A stretch of 61,919 nt of DNA from Bacteroidota bacterium (lineage in GTDB: Bacteria > Bacteroidota > Bacteroidia > Chitinophagales > Chitinophagaceae), in assembly GCA_013287475.1 (NCBI GenBank), contig JABDDT010000010.1:1-61919 (forward strand). Reading direction: 5' to 3'. Below the pieces are notes generated by a model that worked only from the letters and a program-made list of their open reading frames with translations, did not search any database and was not told the DNA's origin. This document shows positions 1-8,127 of this stretch, piece after piece. The position numbers and the translations under genes were made by a program. The number at the start of each line of letters is the position of its first letter. Within the stretch, counting starts at the first letter, position 1.

Positions 1-126
1 TAAACCTGGTTCCCTTGAGATATTATAATGCACTGCAGCTTCATTTACGTGAGATGAGACTGCAATGGATTTTTTATTTCCCCGGGTACTTGTTTTTTCA
101 GAATCGGTTTTAATAGATTTTGCCAT
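1..126 (-). CDS. N-terminal fragment of an unidentified protein (runs off left edge)
   Basis: An open frame of 42 codons begins with ATG at 126 on the minus strand and is still open at base 1, so only the amino terminus is present. It starts MAKSIKTDSEKTSTRGNKKS, is rich in Lys, Ser and Thr, and shows no signal peptide or membrane segment, which suggests a cytoplasmic protein with a disordered, basic leader. I do not recognise the family. The next gene on the same strand ends at 222, about 95 bases upstream, so the two could be co-transcribed. The start codon is the only ATG available; confidence that it is coding is moderate because only a short piece is visible. Confidence 0.45.
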   Translation of the reverse strand, partial: MAKSIKTDSEKTSTRGNKKSIAVSSHVNEAAVHYNISREPGL

Positions 127-221
127 AGCGACATTTTAACCAAAGATAAGGAATATATGTCGTATACCCTAATTAATAGAAGTCGTCCTGCATGAAGATT
201 TTTCCGGTGGATTCTCAGGGA

Positions 222-749
222 CTAATGACGGAGCACCGCATATTTAGTGATCAATGTTCCCTGGTCATTTACTTTTTCACTTTGAATCTGGCGTAAATCA
301 ATATCCAGTTTCGCCCCTGTTGCAAAATTATCTCCCACTCCAAATATTTTTGGCTCGATCGTTAACCATATTTCATCAATTAATTGCGCCTTTAAAAATG
401 AAGTGGCAACATGCGTGCCTCCGATTACCAGCATTTGCTGATGGCCTTTATTTATAAAACGGGTTGTTAATTCAATGGGTGTTTCATTTGTAAATTCAAT
501 TTGCCCCGGAATTGCAAGGCTTTTATATTTTTCAGGCTGACTTGTCATGACAATAATCTGGTGATCTGAAGAAGGGCTAAATTTATCAGTATTAAATGTT
601 TTACTCCCCATTACAATAAGTTTTGATACGCTCCATACTTTTTTATAATAATCCTGATCCTGATGAGATGACCATAATCTGACATTCGGTTCACCCCATT
701 TGGTTACCTTACCATCAAGCGTTGAGACAAATATGAGAATGGTTTTCAT
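222..749 (-). CDS. Dihydrofolate reductase-fold protein (RibD C-terminal family)
   Basis: A 175-residue protein with the N-terminal strand MKTILIFVSTLDGKVTKWG, typical of the RibD_C/DHFR-like fold, and a central VIGGTHVATSFLKAQLIDEI segment that matches the glycine-rich NADPH-binding turn and following helix of the family. Length is normal for stand-alone members. These are presumed NAD(P)H-dependent reductases of unknown substrate; they are not true folate reductases and often carry no proven role. No signal peptide, so cytoplasmic. It sits alone between a DUF488 gene and the left-edge fragment, all on the minus strand. Family assignment is firm, function is not. Confidence 0.85.
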   Translation of the reverse strand: MKTILIFVSTLDGKVTKWGEPNVRLWSSHQDQDYYKKVWSVSKLIVMGSKTFNTDKFSPSSDHQIIVMTSQPEKYKSLAIPGQIEFTNETPIELTTRFINKGHQQMLVIGGTHVATSFLKAQLIDEIWLTIEPKIFGVGDNFATGAKLDIDLRQIQSEKVNDQGTLITKYAVLRH

Positions 750-774
750 TTGAAATAAAATATGTGGTCAATCT

Positions 775-1242
775 TTATTTTCGTTCCTTATTATAATTCA
801 ACTCACCATGTACAACTCTTGCAGGCGATGTATACGAATGTTCTTCTGATTTCCCAATACCTGTAATATGTACTACATTCCATCCCTGGAACTTTAAATA
901 ATCAGAAATCATAGAACGATGACATCGCCACCAAACTGCTTCTGAGCACATATAAGCGGTCCGCTGATTAGATGCACTATTTGTAAGTTCATTGATCCCA
1001 TCTTTAAATAGACCTGTTTCCATATAATCTGCATAACCGCGAAAAGAAATATTCCTCCAACCCGTATTTTTTGAATCCGGATTTGCTTTTCTTCTTCCTC
1101 CAAGATTTATTAAATGAATATATTGAATATTGCTTTGTGGCAGTGATATTTCCAATGACTCTTTATTGAATTGCGGAAACCTTCGCGACCCGGGATAACT
1201 TCTTACATCCGCTATTAAACCAATATTGAATGAATGCAACAT
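775..1242 (-). CDS. DUF488 domain protein, start codon problematic
   Basis: The protein carries the DUF488 signature: RSYPGSRRFPQFNKESL near the start, HLINLGGRR in the middle, and an AYMCSEAVWWRCHRSMI segment containing the conserved Cys/Glu and C-H-R residues. The family is of unknown biochemical role. The first ATG is at 1242, but the frame stays open and conserved 26 codons further upstream: it encodes TIWTIGHSTRSFEELVAM, exactly the N-terminal DUF488 motif. That stretch contains no ATG, GTG or TTG and is preceded by an in-frame TAA at 1321-1323. Either a rare start (such as ATC or CTA near 1311-1317) is used, a mutation has removed the ATG, or there is a base error. Coordinates given are for the first ATG; the conserved region reaches 1317. 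Confidence 0.8.
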   Translation of the reverse strand: MLHSFNIGLIADVRSYPGSRRFPQFNKESLEISLPQSNIQYIHLINLGGRRKANPDSKNTGWRNISFRGYADYMETGLFKDGINELTNSASNQRTAYMCSEAVWWRCHRSMISDYLKFQGWNVVHITGIGKSEEHSYTSPARVVHGELNYNKERK

Positions 1243-1412
1243 GGCAACGAGTTCTTCAAATGAACGGGTTGAATGGCCGATTGTCCATATCGTTTTATTA
1301 TCGACTTTGATATGTAGTTTTTATAAAGTTAATCCAACCTGTCTTTGCCTGAAAGAAGTTTTAACTTTAAATACTGTTTAAAATAGAACCTTAAAAAACG
1401 AATGAACCGGTT

Positions 1413-2258
1413 ATGAGAATCAGATTCATTTTCCCTTTACTGGCCTGTCTTCTCACTTCTTTTAACCCGGTTGAAATAACATGGACGGCCATCGGTGATT
1501 CCATTACCTATTTAAATGAGCATATTGATGAAACGGGCAACAGGATAACCAGCGGGTATATGACTAAATTATCAGTGCAATACCCGAGTATCAAATACAT
1601 TAATCAGGGCCACAATGGATGGACAATAGCAGGCATCGCAAAAGAAATTGAAAATCTCGGGCTGATAAAAACAGATGTGTATTCTGTTTTTCTGGGCACC
1701 AACGATTGGTGGCAGGGACTGCCTTTGGGCACAATCAATGATTATAAAGATAATACCGGGCTCAAAACAACCTATGGCGCATACCGCATCATCATTAACA
1801 AAATCAGGAATCTCAACCCTGCTGCCAAAATAATTTTGATAACACCCATGCAACGCAGCGATTTTGTATATTTATTCGACGCCCACAACAACGCCTATGG
1901 TTCTTATAAATCCAAAAACGGTCAGGAACTTTCACAATTTGCAGATGCCGTAAAAGAGATTGGCAACTATGAGCGTATTACAGTAATTGACCTTTATTAT
2001 AAAAGCGGCATGACGGTGAAAAATGTTGTGAAATTTAAAAGGTTAAAGGATTCTGTTACGGGTGAATACCATAATATTAAATATCCCCGGTACATCGGGT
2101 TTCCATTCCATCCCGGGATTGATGAATATCCATATCCCGCTGAAGCTGTCGATTATACTTATGACGGTCTTCATCCATCAGATAAAGGCCATCAGGTAAT
2201 TGCAGATATGATTATCAAAGTATTTAAAAAGGCCGGATATATAACGGCTGCTAACTAA
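1413..2258 (+). CDS. Secreted SGNH/GDSL hydrolase
   Basis: A 281-residue exported hydrolase. Residues 1-17 form a signal peptide. Block I is AIGDSITY with the nucleophile Ser near residue 30; block III is FLGTNDWW with the catalytic-site Asn; block V is YDGLHPSDKGH with the Asp-x-x-His pair near the C-terminus. All SGNH catalytic residues are therefore present. Such enzymes deacylate or de-esterify lipids, peptidoglycan or polysaccharides; the substrate cannot be told from the sequence. It is divergent from the DUF488 gene, sharing an upstream region of about 95-170 bases, and is convergent with the dehydrogenase that follows. It is monocistronic by context. Confidence 0.88.
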   Translation: MRIRFIFPLLACLLTSFNPVEITWTAIGDSITYLNEHIDETGNRITSGYMTKLSVQYPSIKYINQGHNGWTIAGIAKEIENLGLIKTDVYSVFLGTNDWWQGLPLGTINDYKDNTGLKTTYGAYRIIINKIRNLNPAAKIILITPMQRSDFVYLFDAHNNAYGSYKSKNGQELSQFADAVKEIGNYERITVIDLYYKSGMTVKNVVKFKRLKDSVTGEYHNIKYPRYIGFPFHPGIDEYPYPAEAVDYTYDGLHPSDKGHQVIADMIIKVFKKAGYITAAN

Positions 2259-2335
2259 CTAAAAAATTATTTTGTATGTTTTCCGCCCGTCAATTGAATG
2301 GATCAGGTCTTCCTGACAAAACATTTTTTGATAAA

Positions 2336-3109
2336 TTATAAGGGAAAGTGAATACCGGTGATCTGCTCACACAGGCCAAGAAACTTATCTTGTATTTTCA
2401 CATCGTCAGCATCAGATAAATATTTCTTTTGTTTCTGATGGTAAAAATAATGGCCGCTTACTTTAGCATCATCATCATTACTTACGGCAAGCCATGCCTG
2501 TGTCTGAAAACCTTTTTCGAGATCGTCAGGCGCACCGGACCCGCCCATCTTTGTCGGCACCCATCCTGGATCAACCGAATTAGAATATACATCAGGCCAT
2601 TTGCGCGCCACAGCCTTGCTAAGAATAAGGTCGTGTAACTTAGTGTCAGAATATGTTTGATAGATACCCTTTGCTTTTGTGATACTGGTCAGAATCTCAA
2701 GACTTGGATCTCCATTCGAATGCATACCCGAACTGAGATAGATAAGTCGCTCAGGCTTATGAATCAGACAAGTCAGAATATAAGGTGCCAGTGTGTTGAT
2801 AGTAACTATCATTTGCTGAAATTCCCTGTTAATTGTAAATCCGGACTTCTGGTTGTAAACACCTGCATTATGTATAACTGCATCAAAGCCTCCTGTTGAA
2901 TTAACTTCTTCAGCCAGTTTTTTAGTTTCTTCCATGCTGGATAAATCTGCTATCAAAACCTTTTCCGCGCCAGGCACTTTACTGAGTGCCTGACGTCCCC
3001 GCTCTGCATTTCGTGCATGCAGCACAACACGATGACCCTGGCTGACCAGCAACTTTGCCGCCATGCTTCCCAGGCCATCGGCTGATCCGGTAATGAATAT
3101 GCTTGCCAT
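2336..3109 (-). CDS. Short-chain dehydrogenase/reductase
   Basis: A 257-residue classical SDR protein. The nucleotide-binding motif ITGSADGLGSMAA (TGxxxGxG) is at the N-terminus, NAG appears at about residue 83 (VIHNAGVYN), the catalytic Ser is in IYLSSGMHS, and the Tyr/Lys pair is in YSDTKLHD. The downstream PGWVPTKMGG segment is the usual SDR PG motif. It resembles the protochlorophyllide-reductase-like/WW-domain-oxidoreductase branch, so NADP use is plausible (inference). No signal peptide; cytoplasmic. Substrate unknown. It is divergent from the DoxX-like gene, with which it shares a spacer of about 100 bases. Confidence 0.88.
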   Translation of the reverse strand: MASIFITGSADGLGSMAAKLLVSQGHRVVLHARNAERGRQALSKVPGAEKVLIADLSSMEETKKLAEEVNSTGGFDAVIHNAGVYNQKSGFTINREFQQMIVTINTLAPYILTCLIHKPERLIYLSSGMHSNGDPSLEILTSITKAKGIYQTYSDTKLHDLILSKAVARKWPDVYSNSVDPGWVPTKMGGSGAPDDLEKGFQTQAWLAVSNDDDAKVSGHYFYHQKQKKYLSDADDVKIQDKFLGLCEQITGIHFPL

Positions 3110-3216
3110 AAGTGTTTGCCAATGATCTCAAAAATATGCAACATCCATGCCTGTATGTGAGTTTTAAAACGCTCCTCACAAATGGCCATATGCCGGATTG
3201 GTGAATATATTTGCAG

Positions 3217-3612
3217 ATGAAAATGAAAACCTGGGTATTGATTGCCCGCTGCCTGCTCGGATTTATTTACCTGGTGTTCGGACTTGATTATTTTTTTCAT
3301 TTCATTCCTTATCAACCCCTCCATACAGGTAAACCGGGAGCGCTTGTTGCCGGGCTTAAAGGCACTGGCTATATCTATCCCATGATGAAAACCATCCAGA
3401 TCCTGGGTGGTTTGTCCTTACTCTTTAACCGGTATGCTCCATTCTCAGCGGTTGTCCTTTTCCCGATCAGCCTGAATGTATTGCTATTTCATACCATCCT
3501 GGTTCCCTCAGGTTGGTTGATGGGGGTTACATTGATTGTTCCCAATGTTTTTTTGGGATGGTCTTACCGGAAATATTACAGCGGAATGTTTACTGACAAA
3601 CCAATCATATGA
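3217..3612 (+). CDS. DoxX-like integral membrane protein
   Basis: A 131-residue protein with four predicted hydrophobic helices (about residues 6-24, 54-70, 74-92 and 100-120), matching the size and topology of DoxX-like proteins. The ATG at 3217 is chosen over a TTG two codons earlier. DoxX-family members are inner-membrane proteins linked loosely to quinone or redox stress functions, but nothing in this sequence defines a role. It is a single gene between a divergent SDR gene and a convergent operon. Confidence 0.75.
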   Translation: MKMKTWVLIARCLLGFIYLVFGLDYFFHFIPYQPLHTGKPGALVAGLKGTGYIYPMMKTIQILGGLSLLFNRYAPFSAVVLFPISLNVLLFHTILVPSGWLMGVTLIVPNVFLGWSYRKYYSGMFTDKPII

Positions 3613-3665
3613 TCGTTGCTTAATCGATACATTGGATATTGGCTTTTTACAACCCGTCATGGAAC

Positions 3666-4454
3666 TCAGTGAAACCTGTATCCCAATATCACTTTAAAAA
3701 TTTGATTGCCTGTGCTGGGTGAATTGCCAATGCCATATCCACAATTGAATTCCCAGTCTGGTGACCAGTCCAAATCGATAGCAAAGAATAACTGCTGTTG
3801 TTGCTGGGGAGGAGGATAAATATTGTTTAAAGGACCAATGGATCCATAGTATTCAAATCCTGCAGCCACTACTTTCGTCAGGTTGTAACTGGCTTTTGCA
3901 TTAGGAGAAAATACCAATCCTGCATTTTGATTCGCCCCTTTAAATGACTTATCAAATGTCGGATTAACAGAAACATACAATTTCCCCATCGTTTTATCAA
4001 CGATGGGTCTGATCTCCAGCGTCCAGGTATCCGAACTATATTGACTTTTTTGATAACCGCCCTCAATAGACAAACTTACACCAACAGGCCAGTTCCATTC
4101 TTTTGGAGCCATGATCCTGGGCCGGATATGGCTGCCGACATAGGCCGTCCGGTTATCATTTCCGATGGCATTGAAAAAATAGAATCCAATCTCGAATATA
4201 TTGGAAAAGCCATGAGTAATTTCGACGGTTTCATGCAACATATGATTCGTAGGCAATACGCCCTGGACAGTATCTTTCGTTCCGTCAAAAGTGAAATTAC
4301 TGTGTAGTTCAACCATGGTATGATTTTTTGCAACCGTTTCGGATCCATATACCTGAATTTCATAATTGTCCTGGCTGAAACCATAATAAAAAGAAATCAA
4401 AAGCAATAACAGAGAACCGTTTCGTTTCATCGCTGAATTCGTAAACATTTTCAT
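3666..4454 (-). CDS. Outer-membrane beta-barrel, MetA-pathway (phenol degradation)-like
   Basis: A 262-residue secreted protein: a signal peptide ends near FYYGFSQ (about residue 28), then alternating hydrophobic strands such as EIGFYFFNAI, AAGFEYYGSI and LFFAIDLDWSP, ending in a final aromatic YRFH typical of outer-membrane barrels. The pattern matches the family called putative MetA-pathway of phenol degradation, a group of barrels with no demonstrated catalytic role. It follows the DUF3570 gene by 11 bases and is the last gene of the five-gene ApbE operon, so it is probably the outer-membrane component of that system. A later in-frame ATG at codon 9 could also be the start. Confidence 0.7.
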   Translation of the reverse strand: MKMFTNSAMKRNGSLLLLLISFYYGFSQDNYEIQVYGSETVAKNHTMVELHSNFTFDGTKDTVQGVLPTNHMLHETVEITHGFSNIFEIGFYFFNAIGNDNRTAYVGSHIRPRIMAPKEWNWPVGVSLSIEGGYQKSQYSSDTWTLEIRPIVDKTMGKLYVSVNPTFDKSFKGANQNAGLVFSPNAKASYNLTKVVAAGFEYYGSIGPLNNIYPPPQQQQQLFFAIDLDWSPDWEFNCGYGIGNSPSTGNQIFKVILGYRFH

Positions 4455-4465
4455 ATCAATGTTAA

Positions 4466-5764
4466 TTACTTAAAAACGAGATTCAGCGAAATAATATTTG
4501 AATTCAAATTAGTAGTCTGTGTATAATGTCCATATCTGATTTCCATGATTCTAAGATTGTTCATAAGAACCCCTCGGGGAGGGGCCAGTCTTAATCCTGC
4601 GCCAAATAAATTACTATTAAAAGCGGCCAGTGCATAGTTACTTGTAAAATACTCATCTGTTTCTTTATGAACTGCATAAGGCGCAAAATATCTGGCTGCT
4701 GTCTGCATATAGAATCTGTAAAAAGGGGAAATTGAAAAGAAAGGCGTGATTTTGACAGGCACTTCTAGATTGAATGTATGAGAAACCAGTCCCCAGCTGT
4801 CGGCATAAAACCGGTAATATGTTCTGAGGATAATATTATCTCCCAGGAAATAATTTAAACGAAACCCGATCGGTAATTTAAATCTCTGAGACGGAAGGTT
4901 TTCAATTGTATCCTTTCCCGTATCATAAAAAACCCGGTGAAATGGCAGTCCCAGATAACCACTCTGATAAACCAGATCTAATTCCACGCTTCCCTGCATT
5001 CGCTGGTTGATTATTTGCGTAAATGAAAGCGAAGCAGTATAGGTATCTCTTGGCCTGGACGGAACTACCACACGCGGGCCTTTTCCAACTACCTGGCCGT
5101 TACTGTAATTTATTGCCTCGGTTCTTCCGCTTGCTGAAGTAATATATACGATGCTGTCTGAAGTTGAACTGGATTTTATTGAATCGACGGGAATAAACTC
5201 AGTCGGGTAGATCATTTTTATCTGATCAAAATAGCTCACCACTTTTAAATTGAATTCTCCATTATTCTTTGTTTTTTTCCCAATGCTGGCATTCAATCCG
5301 ATGGAATGATAATAATTACTTTCTGCTGAATAATAAGCCCCTATTCCAAAAGAAGTTCCTTTCAGATCATTTTCTCTGGTCCAGCTAAGGGTTGGGTAAG
5401 TCCGGGTTCCATTGTTGCGGGAAGTTCCGTTTGAATCAACATATGCCTGCGAAGCTGCAGTATGATAGTCAATGCCCAGACCGAAAGCCAGTGTATTTTT
5501 CCTTTGCTTTTTGTCCAAACCGATAAATGTCACATCAATTCCGTTCGCAAAATCGGTTACATCTGCAATACCCTTATAATCTGTTCGTCCACCCATGACA
5601 GCGGATTTATCTGCCGTCTGATCATAATAGCTTGTAACGAAATTGATTTCGTCAAGCTTCAGTTTCCGGGGAACAAAACCAGTGGAATCCACAGAAGGTC
5701 CCTGTGAAAATGCATGAGCCATCATCAGATACATGCCGATCACTGAAAGGGATAATTTTCTCAT
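4466..5764 (-). CDS. DUF3570 outer-membrane beta-barrel protein
   Basis: A 432-residue protein with a signal peptide (to about residue 20, AHAFSQ) and a long series of amphipathic strands. The opening DEINFVTSYYDQTADKSAV, followed by ALGTG-like segments and NNLRIMEIRYGHYTQ near the end, identifies DUF3570, a large barrel family that travels with DUF4266 lipoproteins and ApbE. The C-terminal strand ends LNLVFK, as in outer-membrane barrels. It is 20 bases downstream of the DUF4266 gene. Role unknown; by context it is likely the outer-membrane partner for a flavin-linked or redox-active lipoprotein (inference). Confidence 0.85.
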   Translation of the reverse strand: MRKLSLSVIGMYLMMAHAFSQGPSVDSTGFVPRKLKLDEINFVTSYYDQTADKSAVMGGRTDYKGIADVTDFANGIDVTFIGLDKKQRKNTLAFGLGIDYHTAASQAYVDSNGTSRNNGTRTYPTLSWTRENDLKGTSFGIGAYYSAESNYYHSIGLNASIGKKTKNNGEFNLKVVSYFDQIKMIYPTEFIPVDSIKSSSTSDSIVYITSASGRTEAINYSNGQVVGKGPRVVVPSRPRDTYTASLSFTQIINQRMQGSVELDLVYQSGYLGLPFHRVFYDTGKDTIENLPSQRFKLPIGFRLNYFLGDNIILRTYYRFYADSWGLVSHTFNLEVPVKITPFFSISPFYRFYMQTAARYFAPYAVHKETDEYFTSNYALAAFNSNLFGAGLRLAPPRGVLMNNLRIMEIRYGHYTQTTNLNSNIISLNLVFK

Positions 5765-5784
5765 AATTGAATGGGTTAGGGATT

Positions 5785-6009
5785 TTAATTACAGCCACAG
5801 CCTCCGCCGGTTTTTCCACCATTTGCTCCGGAAGATCCCTCGCGGTAAGTTTCAGCATTTAATTCATTTTTCTCCACATGGCGATTGGAAAGCGTCATTT
5901 CCGAATCATTGATACGACTTTTCTGATATTCCTTAACATGCGCACAGGATCCCAGGCTGATCGCTGCAATAATTAGAAGACAATATTTAATGGCTGAATG
6001 ATTTTTCAT
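5785..6009 (-). CDS. DUF4266 small lipoprotein with Gly/Cys-rich tail
   Basis: A 74-residue lipoprotein. The start at 6009 (MKNHSAIKYCLLI) is preferred over an earlier ATG because it gives a normal signal peptide ending in the lipobox LGSC. The mature protein starts CAHVKEYQKSRINDSEMT, the DUF4266 signature, and ends in a flexible SSGANGGKTGGGCGCN with two cysteines. DUF4266 proteins co-occur with DUF3570 and ApbE. The SGA triplet resembles the core of ApbE flavinylation sites (typically S-G-A-S/T), but here the next residue is Asn, so flavin attachment is a guess. It overlaps the end of the ApbE gene by 23 bases, implying translational coupling. Confidence 0.85.
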   Translation of the reverse strand: MKNHSAIKYCLLIIAAISLGSCAHVKEYQKSRINDSEMTLSNRHVEKNELNAETYREGSSGANGGKTGGGCGCN

Positions 6010-6949
6010 ATTGAATGGATTTAAAATGAATATTCTTAGTGGTATAAATAGTATCATGATCGTCTATCACAATGGCTTCCAGATTATTTATCTGGTTGAT
6101 CATATCCAGACCTGCCGCGATGCCCATAATCATTACAGGCGTGGCCATCGCATCAGCTATTTCTGCATTCGGACTGAAAATCGTAACACTTTTTATTCCC
6201 CTGACGGGAAGTCCTGTTTTTGGATTGATTGTGTGAGAATATTTCCGGCCATTCACCAGGATAAATTTTTCATAGTTACCGGAAGTGGCGACTGCCATAT
6301 CAGTTATATTCATATAAGAGAAAACCTTTCCTTTTGAATCGGGGTCGGCTATTCCGATTGTCCATGGATCTCCGCCGGGTTGAAATCCCCAGGTTGTCAT
6401 ATCACCTGAAGCATTTACAATGCCGCTTTTGACGCCTTTTTCCTTCATGGCAAATTTAGCTCTTTCAGCAGCATAACCTTTCCCGATTCCGCCAAATCCA
6501 ATCCGCATGCCTTTTTCCCTGAGTTTAACGGAAAATTTGCTTTTATTCAATTCAATATTTTTGTAGTTGATCAGCCTCGCCATTTTTTTTGCGGTTGCAA
6601 CATCAGGAAGGCTGTTCATGTTTGTATCAAAATTCCAGAGGCTCTTATCCACTGAGCCGTACGTAATATCAAAAGCGCCCTGGGTAATCCGGGAGATCCG
6701 GATCGAGCGTTCGATGATATCGAAAGTCTCCCTGCTCACACAAACCGGATTCATACCCGCATTCCGGTTGATCAAAGCAGTTTCACTTTCTTCATTAAAG
6801 GTGGTTAGAAGTTTTTCGATTCTTTGGATCTCGGTGATCCCTGCATCAATACAATCATAGGCCCATTTTTCATCATCCCCCACAACACTCAGCTGAAAAC
6901 GATTACCCATTAACCTGAGCGTCTTATGAAATACGGTTTCAACACTCAT
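5987..6949 (-). CDS. apbE: FAD:protein FMN transferase (ApbE family)
   Basis: A 320-residue ApbE-family enzyme. It transfers FMN from FAD to Ser/Thr of target proteins, using a divalent metal. Visible signatures are GIGKGYAAERA (flavin site), GIVNASGDMTTWG, and SHTINPKTGLPVRG followed by ADAMATPVMIMG, the metal and FAD-binding C-terminal motifs. No clear signal peptide or lipobox is seen at the N-terminus, unlike many periplasmic homologues, so the mature location is uncertain. The start codon overlaps the stop of the thioredoxin-like gene by four bases (ATGA). Being next to DUF4266 and DUF3570, its target is probably the DUF4266 lipoprotein or another envelope protein. Confidence 0.92.
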   Translation of the reverse strand: MSVETVFHKTLRLMGNRFQLSVVGDDEKWAYDCIDAGITEIQRIEKLLTTFNEESETALINRNAGMNPVCVSRETFDIIERSIRISRITQGAFDITYGSVDKSLWNFDTNMNSLPDVATAKKMARLINYKNIELNKSKFSVKLREKGMRIGFGGIGKGYAAERAKFAMKEKGVKSGIVNASGDMTTWGFQPGGDPWTIGIADPDSKGKVFSYMNITDMAVATSGNYEKFILVNGRKYSHTINPKTGLPVRGIKSVTIFSPNAEIADAMATPVMIMGIAAGLDMINQINNLEAIVIDDHDTIYTTKNIHFKSIQYEKSFSH

Positions 6950-7398
6950 CTGGTATTTTTGATTGTATACATTTCATTTCGAATATCAAGCGTAAAAGAT
7001 TCAGCTGATTCATCCGGAAATCCTTCCCAGGTCTTCAAAACCTTTCCCTGCGAATCCAATAAAAGAGTGTAGGGAAATATACCCTTCCTGTTATATAGGT
7101 CTGCCATTTCATCATTTGTCTTCTGCTGGCTTACAGATGGTTGATTCTTCTTATTTCTTGGGAAATCAGCATTCACAAGGATCAGCTCCGTGTCGGCCAT
7201 TTTTTTGAAAACATCCACTTCAAATATTTCCTTTCGCATCCGTATACAGGGTCCGCACCAGTCTGAACCGGAAAAATTGAGCAGAATATACTTGTGATCC
7301 GTACCTGCTATTTTCTTCGCATCTTCCAGATTATGCTGCCATTCGCCCGACGAAAAGAAGAATAAAGACATCATCAGCAATAGCTTCATTTTAATCAT
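6946..7398 (-). CDS. Secreted thioredoxin-fold protein
   Basis: A 150-residue protein with a signal peptide (residues 1 to about 18) and one thioredoxin domain. The active-site motif is SGSDWCGPCIRM, the classic WCGPC with both cysteines, so it should be redox-active in the periplasm. PYTLLLDSQGKVLKTWEG contains the conserved cis-Pro region. It is the first gene of the operon with apbE, DUF4266, DUF3570 and a barrel. It may keep the C-terminal CxC of the DUF4266 protein reduced or deliver electrons (inference). The upstream spacer, shared with a divergent sigma-factor gene, should contain the operon promoter. Confidence 0.88.
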   Translation of the reverse strand: MIKMKLLLMMSLFFFSSGEWQHNLEDAKKIAGTDHKYILLNFSGSDWCGPCIRMRKEIFEVDVFKKMADTELILVNADFPRNKKNQPSVSQQKTNDEMADLYNRKGIFPYTLLLDSQGKVLKTWEGFPDESAESFTLDIRNEMYTIKNTR

Positions 7399-7551
7399 TT
7401 TCGGAGTTTAAACAATAACCTAAGGGGAAATACGAACCAAAAAGACGATGGGTTGCCGTAAATTTAGAAGAAAATGCTGCCACATAAGGACTGAAATGGT
7501 TAATTTAAACAAAATTATTCAGGCCCAACCATTTGAAACTGTTATGCATCT

Positions 7552-8121
7552 ATGATTGTAAATGGCACCGATATTTCAATAAGAGAACTGCATATACTCA
7601 TTGCCGGATGCCTGAAGAAAGACAGGTCCTCCCAAAGAAAAATCTATGAGGTTTATGGTTCCAGGATGATGACACTTTGTCTTCGTTACTCAAAAAACCG
7701 TGAAGAAGCGGAAGAAGTGATGCATGACGGATTTCTTCAAATGTACAGATGCATCGGGCAGTTTAAAAACATAGGATCATTCGAAGGATGGCTGCGCAGG
7801 ATCATGATAAATTGCGCCCTTCAGCGATACCGTGGGAAGTCGATACAGGATCACGAGGTGTCACTTACGGAAGATCATTATCTTTTAGTTGGCGAATTCA
7901 ACTCGGATATCGGACTGAATGAAAAAGAAATGATCCGAATGATCCAGGCCTTACCTCCTGCATGTCGCATGGTTTTTAATCTGTACGTATTTGAAGGAAT
8001 GAAACACCGCGAGATTGCCACTCTTTTGAATGTCACAGAGGGCACGTCCAAATCAAATTTGTACGATGCCAGGAGTATTTTAATGAAACAACTTTCAGCG
8101 GAATTAAAAATAGCAAGATAG
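7552..8121 (+). CDS. ECF-type RNA polymerase sigma factor
   Basis: A 189-residue sigma-70 family protein of ECF type. Region 2 covers about residues 25-95 (RSQRKIYEVYG through LRYSKNREEAEEVMHDGFL and FEGWLRRIMINCALQRYR), and region 4 covers about 128-185 (IQALPPACRMVFNLYVFEGM then HREIATLLNVTEGTSKSNLY). It should direct polymerase to a small regulon. It is followed after six bases by a membrane-anchored gene that begins like an anti-sigma factor, so the two probably form a sigma/anti-sigma pair. It is divergent from the thioredoxin/ApbE operon across a 153-base spacer. Confidence 0.92.
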   Translation: MIVNGTDISIRELHILIAGCLKKDRSSQRKIYEVYGSRMMTLCLRYSKNREEAEEVMHDGFLQMYRCIGQFKNIGSFEGWLRRIMINCALQRYRGKSIQDHEVSLTEDHYLLVGEFNSDIGLNEKEMIRMIQALPPACRMVFNLYVFEGMKHREIATLLNVTEGTSKSNLYDARSILMKQLSAELKIAR

Positions 8122-8127
8122 AAGCTT

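Noticed and set aside
2290-2335. Terminator between SGNH hydrolase and dehydrogenase genes
   Set aside because: Only a 5-bp stem (TCAGG/CCTGA) before a mixed T-run; too weak to call.
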